Source: Methylobacterium oryzae (GTDB lineage Bacteria > Pseudomonadota > Alphaproteobacteria > Rhizobiales > Beijerinckiaceae). From it: DNA of 64,000 nucleotides. Positions 47,494 to 56,461 of the stretch are shown here, in pieces; positions within the stretch are counted from its first letter, which is position 1; each line of letters begins with the position of its first letter. The stretch lies in NCBI RefSeq assembly GCF_021398735.1, contig NZ_CP090349.1, positions 2,293,501 to 2,357,500 on the forward strand. The letters run 5' to 3'. Made by a program: the position numbers and the translations under genes. The notes beneath the pieces were generated by a model. The model was given only the letters and a program-made list of their open reading frames with translations. It was not told the origin of the DNA and did no database searches.

Positions 47494-49498
47494 CCAACGG
47501 TTCCTTCGGCGGCCGCGGCATGTCGGGCTGGGACATGCCGGACCGCGGCTTGAGAGGCACGCTCTGGGCCGTATTCCTCGCCTGCGCCTCGGCTTTTGTC
47601 TCGAAGACATGGGGAGCCAGGTCGCGGCTCGCCAACGAGGCGCCGAGTTTCAATCGCAAGAACGCGCTCGTGGTATACCGGGACGCGGTCTCGTAATAGC
47701 GGTTTTCGAGATAGGCGATCGCCGAGAAGTAGGCGTCGCTCACCGTCGGGTCGATCTCGAACCCGTCGTAATTGGCGATCAGGTGGACCTTCCTGCCGAT
47801 CTCCTGGCAGGCGCGCTCGTATTCGCGGCGCACCAGCTCGACGTCGTCGATGGTCCGGACCTGGAAGCCCTCGAGGTTCGAGAACAGGATGTTGCGCTCC
47901 GGGTCGTAGCTGATCCGCTCCGACAGCGAGAGGCCCAGCAGCCAGGGCTCCAGCGCCATCACGGACTCGCGGAACAGGCGCGGATCCATCGGCTGCGGAT
48001 CCTGCACGATTGGGGTGAAGCCCATCTGGCCGAGGATGTCGCGCGCGATGTCGATGCCCGGCGCGACCTCGACCAGCTCCATGCCGGCCCGCGTCCGGCG
48101 GAACACGCAGCGCTCGGTCACGTAGAGCACCGGCTGGCCGCGCTCGGCCGCGTAGGCCCCCGAGAAGGTCACCTGCTCGACCGCGGCGATGAATTTCCGC
48201 GAGCGGCCCTCGCTGAGGATCCGGATACCGCCGTCCTCCACCGCCACCTTGAGGCCGTCGGCCGTGAACGTGCCGGCGAAGACGAGGCTCTTGGCGTTCT
48301 GCGAGATGTTGATGAACCCGCCCGCGCCCGCGAGCTTCTTGCCGAACCGGCTGACGTTGACGTTGCCCTCGGCGTCGCACTGGGCGAGGCCCAGGCAGGC
48401 GAGATCGAGGCCGCCGCCGTCGTAGAAGTCGAACTGCTGGTTCTGGTGCAGCACCGCGGCCGGGTTGAGGGCGGCGCCGAAATCCAGCCCACCCTGCGGC
48501 AGGCCGCCGATCACGCCGGGCTCGGCGGTCAGCGTCAGGTATTTCAGCACCCGCTCCTCGGCGGCGACCGCCGCGACGCCCTCGGGCATGCCGATACCGA
48601 GATTGACCACGCCGCCCGGCGGGAGCTCGAAGGCGCAGCGCCGGGCGATGACCTTGCGGGTGTCGAGCGGCATCGGGGCGATCCGGTCGAGCGGCACGCG
48701 CTGGCGGCCCGTGAAGGCGTGGTTGTAGGGCGTGCCGTAGGTCTGGCGGTGGTTCTCGGGCGTGCTGAGCACCACGCAATCGACCAGCACGCCGGGCACC
48801 TGCACCTCGCGCGGGTTGAGAGAGCCGGCCTCGGCGAGCCGCTCGACCTGGGCGATGACGAAGCCACCCGAGTTCTTCGCCGCCATGGCGGCGGCGAGGT
48901 TGTCGAGGGTGAGCGCCTCGCGCTCCATGGTAATGTTGCCGGCGGGGTCGGCCGTGGTGCCGCGGATCAGCGCGACGTTGACCGGGAAGGCCTTGTAGTG
49001 GAGCCAGGCCTCGCCGCCGAGCTCGACCACGCTGACGAGGTCTTCCTGCGTCACGGCGTTGAGCTTGCCGCCCTCCAGACGGGGGTCGACGAAGGTGCGT
49101 AACCCCACTTTGGTGATGTGGCCCGGCGTGTGGGCGGCGATCTCGCGGTAGAGGTGCGAGACCACGCCGAGCGGCAGGTTGTAGGCCTCGATCTCGCCCG
49201 CCACCGCCATGGCGCCGAGCTTCGGCACGAGCGCCCAGTGGCCGCCGACGACGCGGCGGACGAGGCCCGGGATCGCGAGCTTGTTGAGGCCGCGCTCCTT
49301 GCCGTCGCCGGGGGCGGCGGCGAACATCAGGCCGATCCCGTGCGGGCCGTTGCCGGATTCGAAGCGGCGGGCGAGCGCCAGGATCAGCTCGTCGGGCGTG
49401 CCGATCCCGACGAAGCCCGAGACCGCCACCATGTCGCCGTCCTGCAGGATGGCGGCGGCCTCGTCGGCGCTGACGATCTTGTTCTTCAGGCTGCCCAT
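47486..49498 (-). CDS. Class I acyl-CoA:carboxylate CoA-transferase (propionate/4-hydroxybutyrate CoA-transferase-like)
   Basis: Transfers CoA between carboxylic acids. It begins IVSADEAAAILQDGDMVAVS and has two Pct/YdiF-type halves. The catalytic glutamate is in NLGIGMPEGVAAVA near residue 308. At 670 aa it is about 140 residues longer than simple propionate CoA-transferases. The extra C-terminal domain (from about 540, with RISYDPERNILFSNLEGFQV and YYETASRYTTSAFLRLKLG) looks like a small alpha/beta domain. It lies between phaC (24 bp upstream) and gabD, so activation of a hydroxy acid to its CoA ester for the PHA synthase is the likely role. Confidence 0.88.
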   Translation of the reverse strand: MGSLKNKIVSADEAAAILQDGDMVAVSGFVGIGTPDELILALARRFESGNGPHGIGLMFAAAPGDGKERGLNKLAIPGLVRRVVGGHWALVPKLGAMAVAGEIEAYNLPLGVVSHLYREIAAHTPGHITKVGLRTFVDPRLEGGKLNAVTQEDLVSVVELGGEAWLHYKAFPVNVALIRGTTADPAGNITMEREALTLDNLAAAMAAKNSGGFVIAQVERLAEAGSLNPREVQVPGVLVDCVVLSTPENHRQTYGTPYNHAFTGRQRVPLDRIAPMPLDTRKVIARRCAFELPPGGVVNLGIGMPEGVAAVAAEERVLKYLTLTAEPGVIGGLPQGGLDFGAALNPAAVLHQNQQFDFYDGGGLDLACLGLAQCDAEGNVNVSRFGKKLAGAGGFINISQNAKSLVFAGTFTADGLKVAVEDGGIRILSEGRSRKFIAAVEQVTFSGAYAAERGQPVLYVTERCVFRRTRAGMELVEVAPGIDIARDILGQMGFTPIVQDPQPMDPRLFRESVMALEPWLLGLSLSERISYDPERNILFSNLEGFQVRTIDDVELVRREYERACQEIGRKVHLIANYDGFEIDPTVSDAYFSAIAYLENRYYETASRYTTSAFLRLKLGASLASRDLAPHVFETKAEAQARNTAQSVPLKPRSGMSQPDMPRPPKEPLDA

Positions 49499-49522
49499 GC
49501 GGCACTCCCCCGAGCCTGCACG

Positions 49523-50653
49523 TTATCCCCGCTTGCCGAGCCAGTCGGCGATGCCGGAGCCCAGCAGCTTCTGTGCCTTGCCGCCGACGAAGACGCCGAC
49601 ATGGCCGCCGGGCAGACCCATCTCGGTGTAGTCGGTGGTGCCGATCTTATCCTTCAGCGCCTGCGAGGTGGCCGGCGGGATGATGTGGTCGTCCTGGGCG
49701 AAGACGTTCAGCACCGGGCAGGTGATGGCCTTCAGGTCCACCCGCCGGCCGCCGAGCTCGAAGGCGCTCTCGACCAGCTTGTTGTCCTGGTAGAGGTCCT
49801 TCAGCCACTGCTTGGCGGCCTCGCCGGGATGGTCCGGACGGTCGGCGATCCACTTCTCCATCCGGAGGAAGTTCAGGAACTTTTTCTTGTCGTCGAGGGC
49901 GTCGAGCAGGTCGAGGTTGTACTTCGTCATGGTGCGCATCGGCGTCATCATCGAGAACACCGAGCCCATGAAGGCGCCGGGCAGCGACCCCTGCGCCTCG
50001 ATCAGCCGGTCGACATCCTCGGGCGTGAGCGAGCGGGTCCAGACGTTGATGAAGCCGTGGCCGGCCCGGTTCTCCCGCGTGTCGGCGTGGAAGTCGATCG
50101 GCGTGATCGTCAGCACCATCGCGTTGACGGTCTCGGGGTAGAGCGCCGCGTAGCAGGTGGTGAAGACGCCGCCCTCGCAGATGCCGAGCAGGCTCACTCG
50201 CTCGCGCCCGGCCGCCTCCTGGATGAAGGCGACGCACTCGGCGAGGTAGCCGTCCACGTAATCGTCGATGGTGACGTAGCGGTCGGCCCGGCCCGGATTG
50301 CCCCAGTCGACCACGTAGAGGTCGAGGCCGAGATTCAGGAGATTGCGGACGAGCGAGCGGTCCTCCTGCAGGTCGGCCATCGTGTAGCGGCCGATCAGGC
50401 CGTAGACGATGAGCACCGGCGGCAGGCCCGCGCTCTCGGCGAGCGGCCGGTAGCGGTAGAGGCTGACCTTGTCCTGGCTCCAGACCAGGTCCTTCGGCGT
50501 GGTGGCGATCTCGACATCGGCGTCGCTGACATCGGCGAACAGCCTGGCGCCCTCGCTGATGCGGCGGCCGAGGGTGCCGACCTCGGCCAGCAACGCGGCC
50601 GGGGTGAGATTCAGCGGGGCGGCGGGCCCCTTCGGCTTCTCCTGATCAGCCAT
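49523..50653 (-). CDS. phaC: Class III polyhydroxyalkanoate synthase subunit PhaC
   Basis: Catalytic subunit that polymerises hydroxyacyl-CoA into polyester. The 376-aa length fits class III/IV rather than class I (about 560-600). The lipase-like box GICEGG carries Cys159. The aspartate is in FAQDDHIIPP (about 322) and the histidine in GGHVGVF (351). VVDWGNPGRADRYVTIDDYV matches PhaC. It overlaps phaE by 8 bases. Class III is unusual for Methylobacterium, whose main synthase is class I. Confidence 0.93.
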   Translation of the reverse strand: MADQEKPKGPAAPLNLTPAALLAEVGTLGRRISEGARLFADVSDADVEIATTPKDLVWSQDKVSLYRYRPLAESAGLPPVLIVYGLIGRYTMADLQEDRSLVRNLLNLGLDLYVVDWGNPGRADRYVTIDDYVDGYLAECVAFIQEAAGRERVSLLGICEGGVFTTCYAALYPETVNAMVLTITPIDFHADTRENRAGHGFINVWTRSLTPEDVDRLIEAQGSLPGAFMGSVFSMMTPMRTMTKYNLDLLDALDDKKKFLNFLRMEKWIADRPDHPGEAAKQWLKDLYQDNKLVESAFELGGRRVDLKAITCPVLNVFAQDDHIIPPATSQALKDKIGTTDYTEMGLPGGHVGVFVGGKAQKLLGSGIADWLGKRG

Positions 50654-51476
50654 GGGCGTCCTCCCCGACCCGTGAACCGCCGGCTCTCGCGGTCTTGCCG
50701 GCCTGCCGACGCTCGCGGCGGAGCGCCCGGACTTCCCGGCGCAGCTCGGTCAGGCTCTTGTGGACGTCGTCGAGCTCGGCCCGGGTCGGCTGGCCGTAGA
50801 ACTCGGACAGGAAGGCCGCGACGTCCTGCTGGGCGAGCCGGAGGTCCGTGGAGGCCCGCAGGACCGCCCGCTGCGAGGCCAGGAACGCGTCGGAGCGCTG
50901 GACCTCCAGGAGGACCGCGTTGGCGGTCTCGATCCACCGGCTCATCATCTCGCGGGCGGAGGCGAAGCTCTCGCCGTTTTCGGCGCGGGCATTGGCCTCC
51001 TTCGCGAAGGTCCCGGCCGCCCGCGTCCAGGCCTGCAGCATCACGGCCTGATGCTCGCTCTGCGCCCGCCGCAGGCTCGCCCAGGCGGTGAACAGCGCCG
51101 CGTAGCGCCGCTCGGTCTGCCACAGGTCGGCGAGCTGCGGGCCCTCGGCCATGCGGGTCAGGGCGGCGTCGAACTCGGCCGAGCCGCCGAGCCAGGCCTG
51201 CGGATCGAAGATCCGGGCGAGCACCGCTCCGGCCGTCGGGTCCGGTGCGCCGGGGCCGCCCTGGAGCGAGCGCGTCAGCGTCTGCGAGAGGGCGCTGGCG
51301 GCGGTCCAGGCCTCGGTCAGCTTGGCCTGCGCCGCGGCGAGATCCGCGAGGTCGCCGCCCGGGAAGGCCGGCCAGCCGAACCCGGTCGCGGACTGCCCGG
51401 CGCCCGGGGTGAAGAAGCCCGCGCCGGCCCGCGTCCAGAACTCGCTCATCGCCCGGAACGCGTCGAACTGGTCCAT
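50646..51476 (-). CDS. phaE: Class III polyhydroxyalkanoate synthase subunit PhaE
   Basis: Accessory subunit that activates PhaC in class III synthases. The 276-aa protein is mostly helical. It has the family-like segments MDQFDAFRAMSEFW, LFTAWASLRRAQSEHQAVML and AFLSEFYGQPTRAELDDVHK, then a basic coiled-coil tail (LTELRREVRALRRERR). PhaE proteins vary greatly in sequence, so the adjoining phaC is the stronger evidence. The start is ATG 51476. A palindromic repeat separates it from the alcohol dehydrogenase gene upstream. Confidence 0.85.
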   Translation of the reverse strand: MDQFDAFRAMSEFWTRAGAGFFTPGAGQSATGFGWPAFPGGDLADLAAAQAKLTEAWTAASALSQTLTRSLQGGPGAPDPTAGAVLARIFDPQAWLGGSAEFDAALTRMAEGPQLADLWQTERRYAALFTAWASLRRAQSEHQAVMLQAWTRAAGTFAKEANARAENGESFASAREMMSRWIETANAVLLEVQRSDAFLASQRAVLRASTDLRLAQQDVAAFLSEFYGQPTRAELDDVHKSLTELRREVRALRRERRQAGKTARAGGSRVGEDAHG

Positions 51477-51519
51477 GCTGGCGTCTCTCCTCACAGCCCC
51501 GAGGCTGAAACCGTCGCCC

Positions 51520-51611
51520 CCGTCCCCGCGAGCGGAGCGAAGCAATCCAGCAGCGCCATGCTCAACGACGGCGCGCCACCCTGGGTCGCTTCGCTGCGCT
51601 CGCGATGACGG
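51520..51611. repeat. Dispersed palindromic repeat, copy 3
   Basis: Same family as the 27365 copy; the stem is perfect near the centre-facing ends but has a two-base mismatch close to the tip. It lies inside the PHA operon between phaE and the alcohol dehydrogenase gene, where it might alter expression between the two halves. Confidence 0.88.
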
Positions 51612-51663
51612 TGTGGGCTGGACTGATCGGGCGACAGCCCCGGCATCACCGCCGTCGTCATGC

Positions 51664-52839
51664 TCACGCCGCCGGGCGCGCCTCTCCCAGCGCCTCGGCG
51701 TAGATCGCGAAGGCGTCGTCGTAGGTGACCTCGCGCGGGTTGTTCACGAGGAGCCGCGTCTGCTTCATCGCGTCGGTGGCCATGCGCTCTAGGTCCTGCC
51801 GGGCGACGCCGACCTCGGCGAGCGAGGCCGGAACCTTGCAGTCGCGGCAGATCGCGTCGAGACTCTCCACGAAGCGCTTGGCGGCCTCGGGCCGCGGCAG
51901 GTCCGCGGCCGCGGGGTCGAGGATCGGCGCGAGCTCAGCGTAGAGTCCTTCAGCGTGCGAGAGGTTGAAGCGCATCACCCCCATCAGCACCAGGGCGTTC
52001 GAGAGCCCGTGCGGCACGTGGAAGATCGCGCCGACCGGGTAGGCGAGGGCGTGCACCGCCGCCACCGGCGCGTTGGCGAAGGCCATGCCGGCCAGCATCG
52101 AGCCGAGCAGCATGCCGGAGCGCGCCTCGAGGTTCTTCCCGTCCGTGCAGGCAGTCCGGATGTTGGCCGAGAGCAGCGCCAGGGCCTGCTTGGCGAGCTG
52201 GTCGGAGATCGGGTTCTTCTTGTTCTTGCTGGTGAAGGCCTCGATGGCGTGGACCATGGCGTCGATGCCGGTCGCCGCGGTGACGTGCGACGGCAGGCCG
52301 AGCGTCAGCTCCGGGTCGAGCACCGCCCAGTCGGGCAGGAGCTTCGGCGCGACGACGCCCTTCTTCTCGGTGGTCGGCGTCGTGACGATCGAGATCGGCG
52401 TCACCTCCGAGCCGGTGCCGGCCGTGGTCGGCACCAGGATCAGCGGCAGGCGGTCGCCCTTGGCGAGGCCGACGCCGTAGATCGCGTCGAGCGGCTCGTC
52501 GGACTTGGCGAGGTAGGCCACGAGCTTGGCGGTATCGAGCGCCGAGCCGCCACCGATCGACAGGACGAGGTCGGTCCCGAGCTCGCGGGCGCGCTTGGCC
52601 GCCGCCTCGATCACCGTCGAGGGCGGGTCGGCGACCACGTCCTCGTAGACGTCGAGGGTGACGCCCGCGGCGGCCAGGGCCGCCTCGGCGGCCTGGGTGA
52701 GGCCGGCGCCGCGCACGCCCTTGTCGGTGACGAGGAGGACGCGCTTGGCCCCGAAGCTGCCGACGATCTCCGGCAGCTTCTTCGCGGCGCCGGCCTCGAA
52801 CAGCACGTTCGGCGTGGTCTGGAAGGTGAACGGGTTCAT
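51664..52839 (-). CDS. Iron-containing (group III) alcohol dehydrogenase, possible 4-hydroxybutyrate dehydrogenase
   Basis: A 391-aa iron-type dehydrogenase. The NAD-binding motif is SIGGGSALDTAK near residues 94-105. TTAGTGSEVTPISI follows, and the metal ligands are in GIDAMVHAIEAFTS (Asp, His), AAVHALAYPVG and VPHGLSNALVL. Members include 4-hydroxybutyrate, 1,3-propanediol and lactaldehyde dehydrogenases, and sequence alone does not separate them. It lies 43 bp after a TPP decarboxylase gene and upstream of PHA synthase, CoA-transferase and succinate-semialdehyde dehydrogenase genes, which points to reduction of succinate semialdehyde. Confidence 0.9.
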   Translation of the reverse strand: MNPFTFQTTPNVLFEAGAAKKLPEIVGSFGAKRVLLVTDKGVRGAGLTQAAEAALAAAGVTLDVYEDVVADPPSTVIEAAAKRARELGTDLVLSIGGGSALDTAKLVAYLAKSDEPLDAIYGVGLAKGDRLPLILVPTTAGTGSEVTPISIVTTPTTEKKGVVAPKLLPDWAVLDPELTLGLPSHVTAATGIDAMVHAIEAFTSKNKKNPISDQLAKQALALLSANIRTACTDGKNLEARSGMLLGSMLAGMAFANAPVAAVHALAYPVGAIFHVPHGLSNALVLMGVMRFNLSHAEGLYAELAPILDPAAADLPRPEAAKRFVESLDAICRDCKVPASLAEVGVARQDLERMATDAMKQTRLLVNNPREVTYDDAFAIYAEALGEARPAA

Positions 52840-52882
52840 CGCGCTGCCCTGTCTTGCGTGCCGACCATCTGCGAAACCGGCC

Positions 52883-54535
52883 TCACTCGGCCGGCTCGAA
52901 ATCCTTCACCTTGGCGCGCAGCTCGTCGACCAGCACGCGGGTGTTCTCCGAGTAGTCGATCGGCACCGCCACGAGGTGCACCCCGCCCGCCGCGAAGGCC
53001 CGGTCCAGCGTCGGCACGAGGTCGTTGACCGACTCGACCCGGTGGCCGGTCGCCCCGTACGACTTGGCGTAGAGGACGAAGTCCGGGTTGCTGAAGGTCA
53101 TGCCGTAATCGGCGAACTTGTCGACCGCCTGCTTCCAGCGGATCATCCCGTAGGCCGAGTCGTCGAGCACCAGCACCACGAGGTTGAGCTTCAGCCGGAC
53201 GGCGGTCTCCATCTCCTGGCTGTTCATCATGAACCCGCCGTCGCCGCAGACGGCCATCACGCGCCGCTTCGGGTAGAGCATCGCCGCCATCATGGCCGAG
53301 GGCAGGCCCGCGCCCATCGTGGCCAGCGCGTTGTCGAGGAGCAGCGTGTTGGCGACGTAGGTTCGGTAGTTCCGGGCGAACCAGATCTTGTACATGCCGT
53401 TGTCGAGGCACACGATCCCGTCCTCCGGGATCACCCGGCGCACGTCACGCACGAGGCGCTGCGGCGTCACCGGGAAGCGGTCCTCGCCGGCCCGGTCGGC
53501 GATGTGGCCGAGGATGTGCTCGCGCAGGTGCAGCAGCGCGCCCGCGTTCGGGAGCTTGCCGTCGAGCTTGTCGGCCAGGAGCTTCAGCGTCGGGCCAAGG
53601 TCGCCCACCACCTCGGCATCCGGATAGTACACCTGCTCGACGTTGGCCGGCATGTAGCCGATGTGGACGACCTTCTGGTCGGCCTGGCCCATGAAGAACG
53701 GCGGCTTCTCGATCGTATCGTGGCCGATGGCGATGATCAGGTCGGCCTTGTCGATCGCCTCGTGGACGTAGTCGCGCTCGGAGAGGGCCGCGGTGCCCAT
53801 GTAGAGGTCGGTCCCGCCCGCGACGGTGCCCTTGCCCATCTGGGTGGTGAAGAACGGGATGCCGGTGCGCTGCACGAAGCCGCCGAGCTCGCCGGTGGCG
53901 CGGGGGCGGCTCGCGGCGGCGCCCAGCATGATCAGCGGGCGCTTGGCCTTCAGGATCATGTCCGCGGCGCGCGCGATCGCGGTCGGGTGGGCGACCGGGA
54001 TGTCGATCGGGTGCGAGGGGACGAGGTCCGCCTCGGCCTCCTCGGAGGCGATGTCCTCGGGCAGCTCCAGCAGCACCGGGCCGGGCCGCTCCTCGGTGGC
54101 GACCCGGAAGGCGTCGCGCACGATGGTGGGGATCGAGGAGGCCGAGACGATCTGCCGGGCCATCTTGGTGATCGGCTTCATCGACGAGATCACGTCGACG
54201 ATCTGGAACTTGGCCTGGCGCGAGGACAGGATGCCCTTCTGGCCGGTGATGATGATCATCGGCATGGCGCCGAGATGGGCGTAGGCCGCGCCGGTGGAGA
54301 AGTTCAGGGCGCCCGGGCCGAGCGTCGAGAGGCAGACGCCGGGGCGGCCGGTGAGCCGGCCGTGGGTGGCGGCCATGAAGCTCGCCGCCTGCTCGTGGCG
54401 GGTCAGGACCAGCTCGATCTTGGAGTTGCGCAGAGATTCGACGACGTCGAGGTTCTCCTCCCCGGGAATCCCGAAGATGCGGTCGACGCCCTCGTTCTCG
54501 AGGGCCGCGACGAGGAGATCTGAACCTTTGGGCAT
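52883..54535 (-). CDS. TPP-dependent decarboxylase, acetolactate synthase-like (possible 2-oxoglutarate decarboxylase)
   Basis: A 550-aa enzyme with the three TPP-family domains. The N-terminal pyrimidine domain has IFGIPGEENLDVVESL with the activating glutamate, then RHEQAASFMAATHGRLTG and GVCLSTLGPGALN. The central domain is typical. The C-terminal domain has the TPP/Mg motif GDGGFMMNSQEMETA then LDDSAYGMI. The PGEENL segment and overall pattern resemble the cyanobacterial 2-oxoglutarate decarboxylase, once labelled acetolactate synthase. No small regulatory subunit gene (ilvH) is adjacent, and the downstream gabD makes a succinate-semialdehyde-forming role attractive. A true acetolactate synthase remains possible. 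It is the first gene of the operon. Confidence 0.85.
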   Translation of the reverse strand: MPKGSDLLVAALENEGVDRIFGIPGEENLDVVESLRNSKIELVLTRHEQAASFMAATHGRLTGRPGVCLSTLGPGALNFSTGAAYAHLGAMPMIIITGQKGILSSRQAKFQIVDVISSMKPITKMARQIVSASSIPTIVRDAFRVATEERPGPVLLELPEDIASEEAEADLVPSHPIDIPVAHPTAIARAADMILKAKRPLIMLGAAASRPRATGELGGFVQRTGIPFFTTQMGKGTVAGGTDLYMGTAALSERDYVHEAIDKADLIIAIGHDTIEKPPFFMGQADQKVVHIGYMPANVEQVYYPDAEVVGDLGPTLKLLADKLDGKLPNAGALLHLREHILGHIADRAGEDRFPVTPQRLVRDVRRVIPEDGIVCLDNGMYKIWFARNYRTYVANTLLLDNALATMGAGLPSAMMAAMLYPKRRVMAVCGDGGFMMNSQEMETAVRLKLNLVVLVLDDSAYGMIRWKQAVDKFADYGMTFSNPDFVLYAKSYGATGHRVESVNDLVPTLDRAFAAGGVHLVAVPIDYSENTRVLVDELRAKVKDFEPAE

Positions 54536-54799
54536 GCGACGTCTCGCTGATGTAACGGTGTTCCCCGGCCGTCCGGGCCGATTCCGGCACTGTGATCGCG
54601 AGGCCGTGAACGACACGAGACGGAGGAACACCCCCCGAATACTCGGTTCGTTAGAGGGCCCCCCTGTAGGGTGGTCAAGGGCCGTCCGGGCCCGTGACGT
54701 CACAGAGCCGGCCGGATGCTAACGTGCGGTCCGCCGCCCCGGCTTCGGGCCGGTCGAGCGCACCGGCGGGGCCGACCCGGCTGCCGCGATGGGACAGCG

Positions 54800-56287
54800 A
54801 TGGATCGCATCGAGAGCGACAAGACCGTGCCGCCGGAGGACCGGGAGGCGGATGCCCCGGCCGTGGACTCGGTGCTGGCACCGGTCGCCGATTTCCCGCG
54901 GATCGACCTCCGCGCGGGCGTCGAGGCCTGGGACAAGCGGCGCAAGGCCGGCAAGCGGCTGCGCGCCGAGGTGCCCCACGCGGGCCAGGCCGCCCTGGCT
55001 TCCGATCCCGACCGGCCCGACCCGGTCGCCCTGATCGAGGCCGCCCACGCGGGCCGCCAGCCGCACCTGATCCCGCTACGGGTCGCCCGGATGGCGAGCT
55101 CGCCCTTCGCGTTCCTGCGCGGGGCCGCGCACGTCATGGCCTGGGACCTGTCGCGCGGGCCGCGCAGCGGCATCGACGTCGTGATGAACGGCGACGCGCA
55201 CACCGACAATTTCGGCCTGTTCGGCACGCCGCAGCGCGACATCGTCCTCGACCTCAACGATTTCGACGAGGTCACGATCGGCCCGTGGGAGTGGGACCTC
55301 AAGCGCCTCGCGGCCGGGCTGGCGGTCGCCACCGACGACGCGGGCCTGCCGGCGGGCGAGCGGCGGGCGGCCGTCATGGAGGCGGTCTCCGGCTACCAGC
55401 ACACGATGCGGCGCCTCGCGCCGCAGGGCTCCCTCGACGTCTGGTACCAGACGACCCGCGCCGACGGTCCGCACATCGCCGGGCTCCAAATGAACGCGGA
55501 GGCCCGGGCGGTGGTCCGCCGGGCGGTCGACAAGGCGCGGCGTCGCAACAACCGCAGCCTGCTCGCCCAGGTGGCCGAGCGGCGCACCGACGGCACCTGG
55601 CAATTGCAGACCGACGCGCCGATCCTGACACCCGTGGACGCGGCGACCCGCGAGGGCGTCGTCACCGGACTGGAGCGCTACGCCGAGACCCTGCCGCGGG
55701 AGCGGCGCTTCATGCTCGACCGCTACCACGTGGTCGACGTCGCCCACCGCGTCGTCGGCGTCGGCAGCGTCGGGACCCGGGCCTACCTCGCCCTGCTGTT
55801 CGGCAATTCCGACGCCGACGCGCTCTTCCTGCAGGTCAAGGAGGCGGTCCGACCGGCGCACGCGCCGTACCTGCCGGGCGTGCCGGCGCCGTTCTCCGGG
55901 CACGAGGGCGAGCGGGTGATCTACGGCCAGCGCCTGCTCCAGGCGGTGGGCGACCCGCTGCTCGGCTGGACCAGCATCGCGGGCCGCCCGTTCTACGTGC
56001 GCCAGATGAAGAACCTGAAGGGCGCGATCCCGCTGGCGCGGATGTCCGGCGCGCCGCTCCTGACCTTCTCGTACGCCTACGGGACGCTGCTGGCGCGCGC
56101 CCACGCGCGGACCGGGGACGCGGCGGCGATCGCCGGCTATTGCGGCAGCGGCAAGCACCACGACCTGAGCGGGGCGATCGCCGACTGGGCCGCGGCCTAC
56201 GCGGAGCGCAATGCGGCCGACTTCGCCCTGTTCCGCGCGGCGATCGCGAGCGGCCGCCTGGAGGCCGCAGCGGATCCGTGCCTGTGA
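54800..56287 (+). CDS. DUF2252 family protein, 495 aa
   Basis: A soluble protein of the DUF2252 family, related to aminoglycoside-phosphotransferase/kinase folds. It has PLRVARMASSPFAFLRGAAHVM, then MNGDAHTDNFGLFG (comparable with the HGDxHxxN catalytic loop) and VLDLNDFDEVTIGPWEWDLKRL. A later FYVRQMKNLKGAI block is also typical. The biochemical role is unknown. The start ATG 54800 was chosen as the first ATG; a short disordered N-terminal region follows. It is divergent from the PHA operon across about 265 bp. Confidence 0.88.
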   Translation: MDRIESDKTVPPEDREADAPAVDSVLAPVADFPRIDLRAGVEAWDKRRKAGKRLRAEVPHAGQAALASDPDRPDPVALIEAAHAGRQPHLIPLRVARMASSPFAFLRGAAHVMAWDLSRGPRSGIDVVMNGDAHTDNFGLFGTPQRDIVLDLNDFDEVTIGPWEWDLKRLAAGLAVATDDAGLPAGERRAAVMEAVSGYQHTMRRLAPQGSLDVWYQTTRADGPHIAGLQMNAEARAVVRRAVDKARRRNNRSLLAQVAERRTDGTWQLQTDAPILTPVDAATREGVVTGLERYAETLPRERRFMLDRYHVVDVAHRVVGVGSVGTRAYLALLFGNSDADALFLQVKEAVRPAHAPYLPGVPAPFSGHEGERVIYGQRLLQAVGDPLLGWTSIAGRPFYVRQMKNLKGAIPLARMSGAPLLTFSYAYGTLLARAHARTGDAAAIAGYCGSGKHHDLSGAIADWAAAYAERNAADFALFRAAIASGRLEAAADPCL

Positions 56288-56328
56288 CGGTGCGGTCTGC
56301 TCGCGGCCGGTCGATGCCGTCCGCACGT

Positions 56329-56411
56329 CCGTCCTCGCGAGCGGAGCGAAGCGATCCAGATCGCGCGACGCCGGCCAGCCTCGCGCTGTCCTGGGTCACT
56401 TCGCTCCGCTC
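56329..56411. repeat. Dispersed palindromic repeat, copy 4
   Basis: Left arm starts CCGTCCTCGCGAGCGGAGCG. The right arm matches it in reverse complement except at two positions, both of which would be G-U pairs in RNA. It lies between convergent genes for the DUF2252 protein and a LysR regulator. Confidence 0.9.
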
Positions 56412-56461
56412 GTGAGGACGGCACGGAATGCGTCGACCGTCGCGTTCAAGCGGAAAGCGTA

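Noticed and set aside
44731..47553. Plus-strand open frame of 940 codons
   Set aside because: Overlaps the HlyD gene in another frame and is antisense to the GabD-like gene; no protein motif.
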